Shown: positions 16,422 through 26,536, counted from the stretch's first letter. The stretch: 64,000 nucleotides of DNA from Psychroflexus aurantiacus (GCF_010820555.1 NZ_JAAIKD010000001.1:225885-289884); one strand, 5' to 3'. The notes: a model not told the origin generated them from the sequence alone. Program-made: numbers and translations.

Positions 16422-17515
16422 AATTTTAATATACTGCTAAACTTAATTTCTACTATGCTTATAGAGTTTTTTTTTTGAATTGTTTGTAAAGCGCTTTCCG
16501 AATGTTTTTTTATTAATTCATGATTATCTAAATAATCTTCGATAGCATTTACTAATCCGTTGACATCGCCTGGATTAATTAATTTACCGTTTATATTGTG
16601 ATTAATAATATCAGGTATAGCTCCCACATTTGAGGCGATAACAGCGCACTTTGATGCCATTGCTTCTAATAAAGAATTAGGAAGTCCCTCTCTGTATGAA
16701 GGTAAAATAAAAATATCAGCATCATTCAAAAGATTTATTTTATGATTTCCATAGACCCAGTCTAACATTTCAATCCTATCTTGAACAGAGTTTTCTAGTA
16801 TAGCTTTTGAAAGCTTTTGAAACTCTTCTCCATTTCCTGCAATGTTTAGTTTATAATCACTCCTTTTTAAAATATTGACTGCATTGAAAATATCCCATAC
16901 ACCTTTATTTTTGTCAACCCAACCTAGGAAAAGGATATTGATAGGGGTCTTTATTTTATTTGTCTTGTTGTAATTTTTTGCATCAATCCAGTTATGAACT
17001 ATTTTTAATTTATTTTCTGGTTGTCCCAATTCATTTAAAAAAAATGACTTCCAAAATGAACCTTGACAAATAATAGTATCACAAGATTCAAAGATAGATA
17101 ACACTTTCTTTTTAAAACCTTGGTTTGTGATAATTCCATCAATTAAATGTCCAGATCTTGGAGCAATTATAGTGCGCTTCCCTAAAAACTTTGAAATCTT
17201 TAATACATAACCCTTTTCTAGAAAACTATTACCACTAGAACAAAATGCCAAAATAACATCAACTCTACAAAAAATGAGATAATAAAAAACCTTGATTAAT
17301 CTCAAAATAGATTTTGAAAGTTTATTGAATACAGACCTTTTAAGATTTGTTGTTGCTGTTGTATCTACTAGAATCCAGTCAACTTTATTTTTTAAATCAG
17401 AATTAATTAACGAATTACACGCAAACATCTGTCCGCCGACATTTCCCTCTTTGCCTTTAGTCTTAAATGACCCAATAAAGAGAACTCGCTTTTTTTTATT
17501 ATTCATTAATAGCAT
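16418..17515 (-). CDS. Family 4 glycosyltransferase
   Basis: This is a GT-B glycosyltransferase of about 365 residues. The N-terminal segment reads RVLFIGSFKTKGKEGNVGGQ and the donor-domain hallmark is ILFLGWVDKNKGVWD, NIAGNGEE, and the E-x7-E motif region PSYREGLPNSLLEAMASKCAVIAS. The usable start is either ATG/TTG at 17515 or ATG 17506 (MNNKKKRVLF), the latter giving a conventional N-terminus. The 5' end overlaps the asnB stop by up to 17 bases. Sequence is strongly AT-rich, like the rest of the central cluster. Donor is unknown. Confidence 0.88.
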   Translation of the reverse strand: MLLMNNKKKRVLFIGSFKTKGKEGNVGGQMFACNSLINSDLKNKVDWILVDTTATTNLKRSVFNKLSKSILRLIKVFYYLIFCRVDVILAFCSSGNSFLEKGYVLKISKFLGKRTIIAPRSGHLIDGIITNQGFKKKVLSIFESCDTIICQGSFWKSFFLNELGQPENKLKIVHNWIDAKNYNKTNKIKTPINILFLGWVDKNKGVWDIFNAVNILKRSDYKLNIAGNGEEFQKLSKAILENSVQDRIEMLDWVYGNHKINLLNDADIFILPSYREGLPNSLLEAMASKCAVIASNVGAIPDIINHNINGKLINPGDVNGLVNAIEDYLDNHELIKKHSESALQTIQKKNSISIVEIKFSSILKL

Positions 17516-19373
17516 TGTTATTTAACCAAATAGCCAAAATCAAAACTTTCCATAGTAAAAAACCGTAATTACCCTTACCGTTTTTATGTAAAGTAAATAA
17601 TCTCAAAACTTCATTTGAATCTATAAAGTTTGATACTTTTTTTGTTTGTATTTGTTTGCAAAAATAATCTGCTAATGATGTTTTTAACCAATAAGCGTAT
17701 GGTACTCCAAAACCTTTTTTCTTTCCATCCAACACTTCATCAGGCACGATACCCCTTAAAGCTTTTTTTAATATATATTTTTGCTCACCATTTTTTGTTT
17801 TCAAAGATGAAGGTACACTCAACATAAAATCAGTTAAATTATTATCGATAAAAGGCACCCGAACCTCCATTGAGTTTGCCATTACAGATTTATCGACTTT
17901 TTCAAAAAACGTGTCTTTTAAAATTATTTGAGCATCAGTATAAAATAGGGCTTGAACAGAATTTTTCTCTTTCGGATACTGAGAGTAAACTTCTTGATAC
18001 TTTTTGAATGGATCTTTATCTAAAACTTTTTCCTTAATACGCGAAGATAAAACTAAGAATGGGTTCGAAGATTTTGACTCCATAGTTAATAGTAATGCAT
18101 TTCTCTTATACTGTTTTTTATCTGAAATAGCTTCTAAAAATCGCTTAAGCCTTAATAATTTGGTGTTTTCTGTTTTAGTTAATGAAATCAATGATGATAT
18201 AAATGAAAATTTATTCCATTTTTTAGAACTACTTAATGTATTATACCTGCTATATCCACCAAAAAACTCATCTCCACCATCCCCTTGTAAAACAACTTTT
18301 ACTTCTCCTTTTAGTTTTTCTGATATTAAATACAATGGAATATCTGCTGCATCAGCAAAAGGTTCATCATGACTTTCAACAAGTGATTCTATTACGCTAA
18401 TCAAATCATTACCTGAAATTTGAATTTCATGATGCTCAGTTTCAAATTTTTCTGCAATTTTTTTAGCTAAAGGCAGTTCATTTATTCCCTTATCATAATC
18501 AAACCCAATACTATATGTTTTTAATTTTCCTTTATAATGTTTTGATGCAAATGCTGTTATCGCAGAAGAGTCAATACCACCACTTAAAAAAACTCCTACT
18601 GGCACATCACTTATTAATTGGCTTTTAACGCTCTCTTCAAGTAAAGAACTTACTCTATTTATTATTTGATTTTCAGTTAGATCATTTTCTTTAATTGAAT
18701 TTATATCAAAGTATTTTTTTTCTACAAAAGTATTTATACCGATAATAATATAAGTTCCAGAATTTACTTCCTCAATCTGTTCGTAAAAAGTAAGGTTCCC
18801 TAAAGGGTTTCCAAACCAAAGATATTCTGATAATGCTTGATAATTTAGAGATAAATTTAAATTCTCATAAGCTTTTATGGCTTTAATTTCAGAACTAAAC
18901 AATAACTTATCTTTATCTTTATAGAAGTACAATGGTTTTATACCAAATCGATCTCGACATAAATATAATAAATCGTCCTTATTATCATATATAGCCAAAG
19001 CAAACATCCCATTTAGCATAGTAAAACATGCGGTACCGTACTCTTGAAATGCTTTAAGTATTACTTCTGTGTCTGTAGTCGAATTAAATACATAACCAAT
19101 CTTGCTTAATTTTTCTTTAATTTCTAAAAAATTATATACTTCGCCATTATAAACAATAGTAAACCTATCGTCATTCGTTTGCATAGGCTGGTTACCGTTA
19201 AGAGATAAATCTAAAATGCTCAATCTTCTATGGCCTAAACCTACATGACCTATAACATTAATACTCCCGTTGTCTGGTCCTCTATGAACAATGGCGTTGT
19301 TCATTCTTAATAAATTATCCTTTTCTAAATCAACGTTAGAATCAAAATAATAAGCCCCACTAATTCCGCACAT
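17499..19373 (-). CDS. asnB: AsnB-type glutamine-dependent amidotransferase
   Basis: This 624-residue enzyme has an N-terminal class II glutaminase domain with the nucleophile Cys2 (MCGISGAYYF), IVHRGPDNG and the R-LSILDLS loop. A C-terminal asparagine-synthetase domain carries the ATP P-loop VGVFLSGGIDSSA. Free-standing asparagine synthesis is possible, but its position between glycosyltransferases fits the WbpS-type role: amidating a uronic acid of the glycan with glutamine nitrogen. The cluster makes at least one uronic acid (TviB-like, WecC), which would supply the carboxylate (inference). The upstream spacer (19374-19559) separates it from the next gene. Confidence 0.88.
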   Translation of the reverse strand: MCGISGAYYFDSNVDLEKDNLLRMNNAIVHRGPDNGSINVIGHVGLGHRRLSILDLSLNGNQPMQTNDDRFTIVYNGEVYNFLEIKEKLSKIGYVFNSTTDTEVILKAFQEYGTACFTMLNGMFALAIYDNKDDLLYLCRDRFGIKPLYFYKDKDKLLFSSEIKAIKAYENLNLSLNYQALSEYLWFGNPLGNLTFYEQIEEVNSGTYIIIGINTFVEKKYFDINSIKENDLTENQIINRVSSLLEESVKSQLISDVPVGVFLSGGIDSSAITAFASKHYKGKLKTYSIGFDYDKGINELPLAKKIAEKFETEHHEIQISGNDLISVIESLVESHDEPFADAADIPLYLISEKLKGEVKVVLQGDGGDEFFGGYSRYNTLSSSKKWNKFSFISSLISLTKTENTKLLRLKRFLEAISDKKQYKRNALLLTMESKSSNPFLVLSSRIKEKVLDKDPFKKYQEVYSQYPKEKNSVQALFYTDAQIILKDTFFEKVDKSVMANSMEVRVPFIDNNLTDFMLSVPSSLKTKNGEQKYILKKALRGIVPDEVLDGKKKGFGVPYAYWLKTSLADYFCKQIQTKKVSNFIDSNEVLRLFTLHKNGKGNYGFLLWKVLILAIWLNNNAINE

Positions 19374-19559
19374 TCGTCAATTTATTTATGTTTTAATCTT
19401 TTCTTTTATATTTAGCCTCAGGAATACCATTATTATTGAATTGGCTCAAACATTTTTTAAACACTTTTATACAATAATCGATATAGTTATTGCTTTGAAA
19501 AAATTCTCATGGAATAACCAAAATAAAGCAATATTAATTAAGTGATTTACTTTTATCTA
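19374..19559. other. AT-rich spacer with a possible gene remnant
   Basis: No intact gene is seen. On the minus strand, after a TGA, about 35 codons stay open and end at a TAA near 19390 (ending NNNGIPEAKYKRKD), which looks like a decayed C-terminus, but I cannot name a family. No terminator or promoter is obvious. Confidence 0.3.
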
Positions 19560-20633
19560 TCATTCAAATAGGTTTAAATAGGATGAGGTAACAAGTTCTT
19601 TATTAAATAGCTTCAAGGCTTTTATTTTATTTCTTTCACCAGTTTCAATAAGAATCTTTTTATCTGTTTTAATTATTTTTGAAATAGTTTCTGAAATATC
19701 TTTTGGATCATAAGGGTTAAAAAGATATTCTTTGTCAATAAAAAGTGGCAAATCAGAAACCGCAGAAGAAATCACAGGTTTACCTAACGTCATTGCTTCA
19801 CAAATTACGTTTGGAAAACCCTCATGGAAACTAAATAAGCCTATTATGTCAGACTTTAACATAAACTCTTTTATTTTATTTGTTTCAGGTAAAAATTCAA
19901 TAATATTTTTTAAGTTATATTTTTCAGTTAATTCAATCGCCTTTAAATAAGTTACGTCCCTTTTAGCACCATACCAGCAAATTGATATCTTTTCCTTTTC
20001 TTCATTACTTAATAAATTTACGGACTCAATCAAACCAATAGCATTTTTATAAATATGATGGCTTGCTGCTACTGTAATTTTTAATTTACTGCTATTTATT
20101 CTTTCTTTCTTTTTTTCGCCACACCATTTTTGATTATCAACGATATTATATATGACCTTTGCCTTATTGTGCTTAATTAAAGGATTAACTTTTTTAACAA
20201 GCTCTAAGTTATTATGAGAGTTTGCAACGACATAATCTGCAAATAAGTGAAAAAAACGATAAAATCTAAGTTTAAAAGATTTTAAAATAGCAGGGTTAGC
20301 GCTGCGTTCTCCTACAATTAGCTTCCATTTTCTATATGGAAAACCAGAAACAGTAGTTATAAAATTAGCTGCTTCTAGAAATGACAAAACTACATCAGCT
20401 TTATGGTTTCTAATGGCTGATCTTACTTTAAAAAAACGTTTAATGTAATTGGGTTCTAAAATAGTGTGTATTGTGATATTATACTTCTCTAACTCTGGTC
20501 TAAAGAAATTAATATTATGATATGTCAAAAAAGAAACTTTATGACCTTTTTCTTTAAAGCCTTTTGCCAACTCTACCAGCTGACGCTGTGCTCCTCCTGA
20601 GCCAAGACTATCTATCACACATAGAATTTTCAT
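19560..20633 (-). CDS. Family 4 glycosyltransferase
   Basis: This 357-residue GT-B enzyme begins MKILCVIDSLGSGGAQRQLVELAKGFKEKG, the GT4 glycine-rich acceptor loop. The donor domain has SFHEGFPNVICEAMTLGKPVISS, the E-x7-E-type motif. It overlaps the upstream polymerase gene by four bases (ATGA), so the two are co-translated. Donor sugar is unknown; proximity to the polymerase suggests it adds one of the last residues of the repeat unit (inference). Confidence 0.9.
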   Translation of the reverse strand: MKILCVIDSLGSGGAQRQLVELAKGFKEKGHKVSFLTYHNINFFRPELEKYNITIHTILEPNYIKRFFKVRSAIRNHKADVVLSFLEAANFITTVSGFPYRKWKLIVGERSANPAILKSFKLRFYRFFHLFADYVVANSHNNLELVKKVNPLIKHNKAKVIYNIVDNQKWCGEKKKERINSSKLKITVAASHHIYKNAIGLIESVNLLSNEEKEKISICWYGAKRDVTYLKAIELTEKYNLKNIIEFLPETNKIKEFMLKSDIIGLFSFHEGFPNVICEAMTLGKPVISSAVSDLPLFIDKEYLFNPYDPKDISETISKIIKTDKKILIETGERNKIKALKLFNKELVTSSYLNLFE

Positions 20634-22018
20634 AAAAAAACTTTAAATAATATATAGATAACTAAGAGAAAGATGTAAGAGATAACTGATCTACGATGAA
20701 TAATTGATTTTTTATATTCATTTAACTTATATTCTTTAACAAAAGCATAAATCAAAAAAATAACTGGATAAATCACCATAATCCTTCGCACAACAACGTT
20801 TGTAGAATTTAATAAAAGAAAAGCTACTACTAGAATTAAAAATAAAAAAAGACTTTTCGGTAGCTTCCTTATAATTCCTTCAGTAGTAAATGAATATAGC
20901 AAAAATAAAAATATGTAAGACCAATAAATCGTTACTACCCCTAAAGTGGTTGCTGTCAAAATAACAAAAATGTTTTGATGAAAATTAATTAATGCCCAAG
21001 GAGGGAGAGGTGTTAACTGCGAATTTACTGCTATTGCTAAATGCTTGATACCAAATGGTAAATCATAAAGTTTTGAGCCTAAACCACTGTCATTTAGCTC
21101 ACTTACTGTATGAAGTTCATATCTATCTAAAGTTTCTACAGCTTTAAATAAATTTTTGGACTGGGTAAATAGTATAATTGTAATGATACCAACACCGAAA
21201 AAGATAAATACTGACCAATATTTTTTAACGAAGCTGCTGTATTGTCGATTATAGTATAAATGAATTATAAAAAAAAGTAAAATTATTAGAGAATGCTCCA
21301 TTCTAAACTGAGAAGTTATCGTAAAAACAGCAAAAAACAAAATGCTATTTTTTAAATTAATCTTCCTGAAGGTAAGATAGATTGCAACACTAAAAAGAAA
21401 TGTAATATGAACGTCCCTTAATAGCCATGGTGAAAAAAAAAGAATAGGCGTTAATAAAGCAAAAGTTAACGTATATCTCTTTGCCGTACTTTTTAATAAA
21501 AATTTTTTTAACAATTTAAAAACAAAGAGATTTGAAAGTATCGCAAAAAAAGAAACATATAGCGATTGTAATAATACCGAATTACCATCAAAATATTTGT
21601 TAGCAATAAAAGCTATTGAACCAAAAAGAAAATGCGCTCCTTCTGATTCAAAATGCACTCTATTTATAAAGCAAGCTTCAATAATTTCCTTAAAGGAATT
21701 CAACTCACCTAAGTTATTTGAAACGCTATAGAAATACCCTTGATCTGGATAGAAATAAAAATTACTATTTCCTAAATAACCTAGGTGGGCAACCAAACAA
21801 TATATCAAGTAAAAAGGAGTAATAGTAAAGAATAAGCTATACAAGCAAGATTTTTCTGAATTGTTGGAAGAAATTACAGAAATTAAAATTGAAGATAATA
21901 ATACAAATAAAAAAAAAGAAAATGCAATCGCTGTGCTCGATTTCCAAGTGAAAACAAATACACAAAATATACAAGTAATTATGATTTTAAAGATTATTGA
22001 AGATGAAATATATTTCAC
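20630..22018 (-). CDS. Wzy-like polysaccharide polymerase (polytopic membrane protein)
   Basis: This 462-residue protein is almost entirely hydrophobic, with about 11-12 predicted membrane helices and a larger periplasmic stretch at about 85-125 (YLGNSNFYFYPDQGYFY...). A second hydrophilic loop lies near 285-320. There is no recognisable catalytic motif. It is the only polytopic protein in the cluster other than the flippase and so is the natural candidate for the O-unit polymerase. Wzy proteins are too divergent for a firm assignment by reading; a membrane glycosyltransferase (GT-C) is the main alternative. Confidence 0.65.
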   Translation of the reverse strand: MKYISSSIIFKIIITCIFCVFVFTWKSSTAIAFSFFLFVLLSSILISVISSNNSEKSCLYSLFFTITPFYLIYCLVAHLGYLGNSNFYFYPDQGYFYSVSNNLGELNSFKEIIEACFINRVHFESEGAHFLFGSIAFIANKYFDGNSVLLQSLYVSFFAILSNLFVFKLLKKFLLKSTAKRYTLTFALLTPILFFSPWLLRDVHITFLFSVAIYLTFRKINLKNSILFFAVFTITSQFRMEHSLIILLFFIIHLYYNRQYSSFVKKYWSVFIFFGVGIITIILFTQSKNLFKAVETLDRYELHTVSELNDSGLGSKLYDLPFGIKHLAIAVNSQLTPLPPWALINFHQNIFVILTATTLGVVTIYWSYIFLFLLYSFTTEGIIRKLPKSLFLFLILVVAFLLLNSTNVVVRRIMVIYPVIFLIYAFVKEYKLNEYKKSIIHRRSVISYIFLLVIYILFKVFL

Positions 22019-22036
22019 TTTTACTAACTATTTTTT

Positions 22037-23041
22037 TTAATTTATAAGGGACTCAATAATCCAGGATTGAGGGTTGAATTGTCCTTCATGAAAGTTTAAA
22101 TCTTTGGTCCAATAACCTTCACAATTATCATAAGCTGCAACAGCGAATCCAAAACTGATTTCAACAATCAAAGATTTCTTATTTTTATCGAACACAAAAT
22201 CAAAGGCTAGACATTGAGTTTTTAATTTTTTATTTACTTGAAATGCAATCTTTACACAATTTGTATCAATTTCATCTTTTGAATAAATGATCGAACCACT
22301 TCCTGACGCGCGAAAATCACCTTTCCTAACCATCCGCTTTAGTCCAAAAGCTTTATCTTTAATTATAATTATCCTGACATCTGAATCATTATTGGGTATA
22401 AATTCTTGAAAATACGCATAACCACTTTCCGTTGGCGCCTGTTTAGCATACTTTGTTGAAATGAGCATTCTACCGAAAGCCTTTGTCACTTGTTTTAAGG
22501 ATTTAATACCGGATTTGTGTTTTTTGATGGTATCTAAAAAATAGGCTTTGCCATCAAATTGTTTGAAGCCTTTGCCAAAAGCTTTATTGATGAGTTTTAT
22601 ACACTCTGATTTAGTTCTTACCAATTTCACATTGGCGGCACCAGCGCCTCCTTTAAGCTTAAAAACTTTAGGATAAGTTGTTTTTAGTGCCCAATCCAGA
22701 GCTTCTTTTTTATCATAAAAAACATAACTTCTAACAAGTGGCGCATCAATGGCTTCTAGTAAATATTTCTGTGCCACCTTATCATCAAAATGCCAGGCAG
22801 TATTGAAATCAGGAAAAACTTTAATACCCGCATGCTCTAAAGCAAATAAGATTTGCTTTGCACATAATGTATCTTTAAATAACCCATGATTATGATGCCA
22901 TAAAAAAGCATCACAATCAATAACTTGTTGAATTATATCTGAATCATAAGCATTGACAACTTTATAATCAACATTATTTAATTCACAATATTTAATCCAG
23001 CGTTTGGAAAAACTATTACTTGAATGATGTATAGCTATCAT
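22037..23041 (-). CDS. ATP-grasp family ligase
   Basis: This 334-residue protein has an ATP-grasp architecture: an N-terminal pre-domain, TTYPKVFKLKGGAGAANVKLV (nucleotide-binding lysine and glycine-rich loop), YAYFQEFIPNNDSDVRIIII (E-F and DVR segment), KGDFRASGSG, and the metal-binding end CLAFDFVFDKNKKSLIVEISFGF. RimK-like enzymes of this type join a carboxylate to an amine. In a glycan cluster it may attach an amino acid to a sugar precursor, but nothing identifies the substrate. It lies 10 bases downstream of the surface-carbohydrate gene, in the same direction. Confidence 0.8.
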   Translation of the reverse strand: MIAIHHSSNSFSKRWIKYCELNNVDYKVVNAYDSDIIQQVIDCDAFLWHHNHGLFKDTLCAKQILFALEHAGIKVFPDFNTAWHFDDKVAQKYLLEAIDAPLVRSYVFYDKKEALDWALKTTYPKVFKLKGGAGAANVKLVRTKSECIKLINKAFGKGFKQFDGKAYFLDTIKKHKSGIKSLKQVTKAFGRMLISTKYAKQAPTESGYAYFQEFIPNNDSDVRIIIIKDKAFGLKRMVRKGDFRASGSGSIIYSKDEIDTNCVKIAFQVNKKLKTQCLAFDFVFDKNKKSLIVEISFGFAVAAYDNCEGYWTKDLNFHEGQFNPQSWIIESLIN

Positions 23042-23051
23042 TTAACTTCTA

Positions 23052-24404
23052 TTAGTCAATTTTTATAATTACAGATTTCAATGAATGTTTTTTTAGGGTG
23101 AAGTCACAATCAAAATCATTAATTTTAATGAGACAATTAAGTTTAGTTTGGATCTCTTCCTTCTTGACTTTTCCAAACTTCTGATTATTAACTTCTTTTT
23201 TATTTTTAAAAAATAAAATAAATTCTTTAACTTTTATTCTAGAACTATAATCTAAAGTTTGCAAATAGCTTTTAAAAGTATTAAATGATTTACTTTTATT
23301 TGAATAATGGTTATATAAAACAGAAGCTATGATTTTGGAAGATTCATTATTAAAATTATCGACAGTATCGCTCAACTTTTCAAACACTTCTTGTTGAATC
23401 TGGTATACATATTCATCTGAAATAATTTTTCCTACACTTGTTTTTAATTTATCATAGGTATTTACACTCTCACTTGCTAAAATTGGCAACCAAGCTACAA
23501 TAGAATCATCAAGTAATGGAGTGTAACTTATGACAGGCTTACCGGCAAGTTTAGCTTCTATTCCAGTAGTACAATCATAATGTATCACACCATTAGAAGC
23601 CTTTATCCATAAAGCAACATTATCTTTTTTAGTTATTGTTATGTTTCTAAAGTCTTTAAAATATCTATTATAATATTCCTCAGACTCACTAGGGTGAGGT
23701 CTTAATACAAAATTGTAATTTGGAAAATCCGTAGCCAATTTTTTGATTGCTTCGATAAATTCATGTAATACCTCTTCAAAAAAAATCATTTTCTGCATTA
23801 ATAATTTTTTAGCTTTAGAGGAAAAAGTAGGTTCATTTAACCAGTAATTTCTAAGAAACTCCTTACCTGCAGTCGGGTTTGCAGCGCTAAAGCTAGTATT
23901 TATAAGTATAAAATCGCTTTGTTTCTTTATTATTTGTTGTATTTGCTTCTTAAAAAATAAATCATATTTAGATTTTAGCAAATCAAATCTAGGCTCACCT
24001 GATATTATCGTTTTAGGGTCATATTTATAACCATGCATTTCAAGAATAGATTGTTTAATGTCTTTTCCGAATGCAAAATTATAATCCATATATTTTAATA
24101 CTTCAGGATTGAAAGCACTCTCAATAGAACTTTTATTGTCTTTATAATATATGCCTCCTTCAGCGTGAATTAAAACCAATTTAAAATTTCTTTTCTTTAA
24201 CTCTTTATACAGTTTTATTTCTGAAACAGATAAACTTTTAAAAAAATAAATTCCGGATTCATGTAATAAAGCTTCATTTCTTAATGGCCTACCAGCTCCA
24301 AAATATATTTTCTTAAACCCCTTATCTAGTAAATATGAAATTAAAAGTAATTTCCCATCAAATTCACGCGATTTGGTTTCATACTCAATAAATACTGTAC
24401 TCAT
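23052..24404 (-). CDS. Surface carbohydrate biosynthesis protein (CDP-glycerol glycerophosphotransferase-like GT-B)
   Basis: This 450-residue cytoplasmic protein has no membrane helices. The N-terminal part (FIEYETKSREFDGKLLLISYLLDKGF, IYFGAGRPLRN) and middle part (NFVLRPHPSESEEYYNRYF, VIHYDCTTGIEAKLAGKPVISYTPL) match the surface-polysaccharide biosynthesis protein family related to CDP-glycerol/teichoic-type transferases and Kdo transferases. RPHPSE and the DCTTGIEA motif are the usual nucleotide-sugar-binding residues. The donor may be the CMP-nonulosonate made by this cluster, but this is only an inference from context. The last 100 residues are lysine-rich and diverge. Confidence 0.72.
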   Translation of the reverse strand: MSTVFIEYETKSREFDGKLLLISYLLDKGFKKIYFGAGRPLRNEALLHESGIYFFKSLSVSEIKLYKELKKRNFKLVLIHAEGGIYYKDNKSSIESAFNPEVLKYMDYNFAFGKDIKQSILEMHGYKYDPKTIISGEPRFDLLKSKYDLFFKKQIQQIIKKQSDFILINTSFSAANPTAGKEFLRNYWLNEPTFSSKAKKLLMQKMIFFEEVLHEFIEAIKKLATDFPNYNFVLRPHPSESEEYYNRYFKDFRNITITKKDNVALWIKASNGVIHYDCTTGIEAKLAGKPVISYTPLLDDSIVAWLPILASESVNTYDKLKTSVGKIISDEYVYQIQQEVFEKLSDTVDNFNNESSKIIASVLYNHYSNKSKSFNTFKSYLQTLDYSSRIKVKEFILFFKNKKEVNNQKFGKVKKEEIQTKLNCLIKINDFDCDFTLKKHSLKSVIIKID

Positions 24405-24408
24405 GATT

Positions 24409-25857
24409 TTATTTTTTAAAAAAACTTTTTAGCTGTTTATAATTTATTTTGCTTTGTTTGAAAACAAGGAATAAGAAAACAATAATAATTGAGGTTTTGA
24501 TTGTCAAATGAATTAGGGAAAAACTACTAGTTTCATATAAAAAAGAAAAAGTTAAAGACAGGATAATGAAAAAAATCGGTAAAAGTAATTGTTTAAATGT
24601 CGAAATTACTTGGCTTCTCTTATCTGCAATTATACTAGCTATTAAAAAATAAGTGAAGTAAGCGATTACCGAAGCAAGTGCGGCACCCATAGCGCCTATA
24701 TGTTTTATTAAAATTATATTCAAAAGTAAATTAATAACAAAAGCTGTAAGTGCAATTTTAGAAGTAAGTCCAAACCTTTTCGAATAACCAAGTTTAGAGT
24801 TAGGTATAATTAATAGACCACTGAAAAAGATACCTAAAACGATAATATTAACAAGCGGAATTGAATCGTAATAGCGTTCGTCTATCAGCAAATAAAATAA
24901 ATCATTTGAGAAAAGAATTATTAATATACATATTAAGCCTAAAAGAGAAGAAAATAAAAAAATCAGTTTCTCAATAATTTTATAATTATTATTATTCATG
25001 TTTTCATAAAACATAGGATTCCATAACTTTTTAATTCCTAATACAAAAAATTGTGGTATTTGACCTATTTGAAAAGCAAATGCATAAATGCCTACAGTTG
25101 CTACATCAGTCATTACTTCAAGCATATATCTATCTACAATAAGAAGTAACGATGTTGACCATATAGCACCTATTAGAGGAACACCGAATTTAAATTGGTA
25201 AAGCATGTTTTTTATACTCCATTTTCCTCCAGTATATCTATAAACTGTAAAAAGCGAAATTATAAATAAAAATATTGCTGGAGGGAACATTGCCAACACT
25301 CTGCCTAATGCTCCCATTTCATAAACTACTACTAGTAAATAAGCAAATACAAGTCCTATTATTACAGATAAAAAAGTATAAATCGATAATAATTTAATTT
25401 TATATTTTAATAATAAATAAACTGACCAAACATTTTTAGCTTGCATCAGTAGAGCAAGTAAAATTGCCATTAATCCGTAAGGATAAAATGAGAAATTTTT
25501 AAAAAATATATTAAACAATGGCTGTCCTACCATTATTAAAATAATTGAAAAAGCAAATGGAATAAAAATATAAAAAGCAAATAAAGAACCTATTAACTCC
25601 TTCTGCTCATTTTTATCGGTGGTGTCATGATACAATCTAGTAGTTCCTGATGTTGTGCCCGGATTATATATTAAACCTAAAACAGACACAATTACCACAA
25701 CTAATGAAAAAACACCAAAATCTTCAGGTGTTAAGTATTTAGAAAAAACAGGCAATAATAGTAAAGTTACAAGTTTTGCCGAACCTTCTAAAAGACTAAC
25801 TATAAATGCACCGTTTAATAAAATTTTAGCAAAATACTTACTATCTCTAGACTCCAT
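24409..25857 (-). CDS. Wzx-type oligosaccharide flippase
   Basis: This 482-residue inner-membrane protein of the MOP/PST superfamily flips the lipid-linked repeat unit to the periplasm. There are about 12-14 hydrophobic helices. The N-terminal region is typical (LLEGSAKLVTLLLLPVFSKYLTPEDFGVFSLVV), as is the central LIGAIWSTSLLLIVDRYML and the later NSKLGYSKRFGLTSKIAL loop. It overlaps the 3' end of legF by 11 bases. Together with the Wzy candidate it indicates a Wzx/Wzy assembly route. Confidence 0.92.
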   Translation of the reverse strand: MESRDSKYFAKILLNGAFIVSLLEGSAKLVTLLLLPVFSKYLTPEDFGVFSLVVVIVSVLGLIYNPGTTSGTTRLYHDTTDKNEQKELIGSLFAFYIFIPFAFSIILIMVGQPLFNIFFKNFSFYPYGLMAILLALLMQAKNVWSVYLLLKYKIKLLSIYTFLSVIIGLVFAYLLVVVYEMGALGRVLAMFPPAIFLFIISLFTVYRYTGGKWSIKNMLYQFKFGVPLIGAIWSTSLLLIVDRYMLEVMTDVATVGIYAFAFQIGQIPQFFVLGIKKLWNPMFYENMNNNNYKIIEKLIFLFSSLLGLICILIILFSNDLFYLLIDERYYDSIPLVNIIVLGIFFSGLLIIPNSKLGYSKRFGLTSKIALTAFVINLLLNIILIKHIGAMGAALASVIAYFTYFLIASIIADKRSQVISTFKQLLLPIFFIILSLTFSFLYETSSFSLIHLTIKTSIIIVFLFLVFKQSKINYKQLKSFFKK

Positions 25858-26536
25858 TTATAGATTGTTGTATTGTTTTTGCAATTTTCCAATCCAACAT
25901 CGTGTCAATATCATGAGAGGAAACTTCATCCATTACGTATTTTTTAACTTTAGTAAAATCAGATATAGATTTTGATTTTAAAGCTTTTATATTAATTACA
26001 TAAATAGCACCATTTAGCTCCCAGACCTTAGGTACATCTTGTCGCCGTATAGCGTCTGATTCCTTGGATTTGACTAAAAATCCATTTTCATCTTCTTCTC
26101 TCAATACATAGTATGGGTTGGCTTTGGTTTCTTTAACGGAAACTATCATTTCAACTCCTCTAACATATAAGTCAATTGCTTCCTTGATCTGTTTTGCACT
26201 ACGGAAGGGTGATGTGGGTTGCAATAAAATCAGCGTATCTGGATAGTAGCCTCGTTTTTCATAAAAAAATACTGCGTGTAACAAAACTTCATAAGAGCTT
26301 GCTATATCAGTCGCCAATTCTTCGGGTCTAAGAAAAGGAATTTTTAAACCTGTTTGTTCTACTACACTTTGAATTTCTTCATCATCCGTAGAAACACAAA
26401 TGACTTCATCAGGAAAAATTTCACGTGCAACTTCAATCGTCCAGTGAATAAGTGGTTTCCCCCCTAGAAGCTTAATGTTTTTACGAGGCACTCCTTTTGA
26501 ACCTCCCCTTGCCGGTATAACTACAAGTTGATTCAT
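25847..26536 (-). CDS. legF: CMP-legionaminic acid synthetase (acylneuraminate cytidylyltransferase)
   Basis: This 229-residue cytidylyltransferase activates the nonulosonic acid with CTP. The family N-terminal signature VVIPARGGSKGVPRKNIKLLG is at residues 4-24, with IHWTIEVA, VCVSTDDEEI, LLQPTSPFRSAKQI and the C-terminal ELNGAIYVI segment. It abuts ptmE (stop and start adjacent) and lies in a run of legionaminic-acid genes, so I prefer LegF over NeuA. The product would be CMP-5,7-diacetyl-legionaminate, the donor for glycan assembly. Confidence 0.88.
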   Translation of the reverse strand: MNQLVVIPARGGSKGVPRKNIKLLGGKPLIHWTIEVAREIFPDEVICVSTDDEEIQSVVEQTGLKIPFLRPEELATDIASSYEVLLHAVFFYEKRGYYPDTLILLQPTSPFRSAKQIKEAIDLYVRGVEMIVSVKETKANPYYVLREEDENGFLVKSKESDAIRRQDVPKVWELNGAIYVINIKALKSKSISDFTKVKKYVMDEVSSHDIDTMLDWKIAKTIQQSINGV

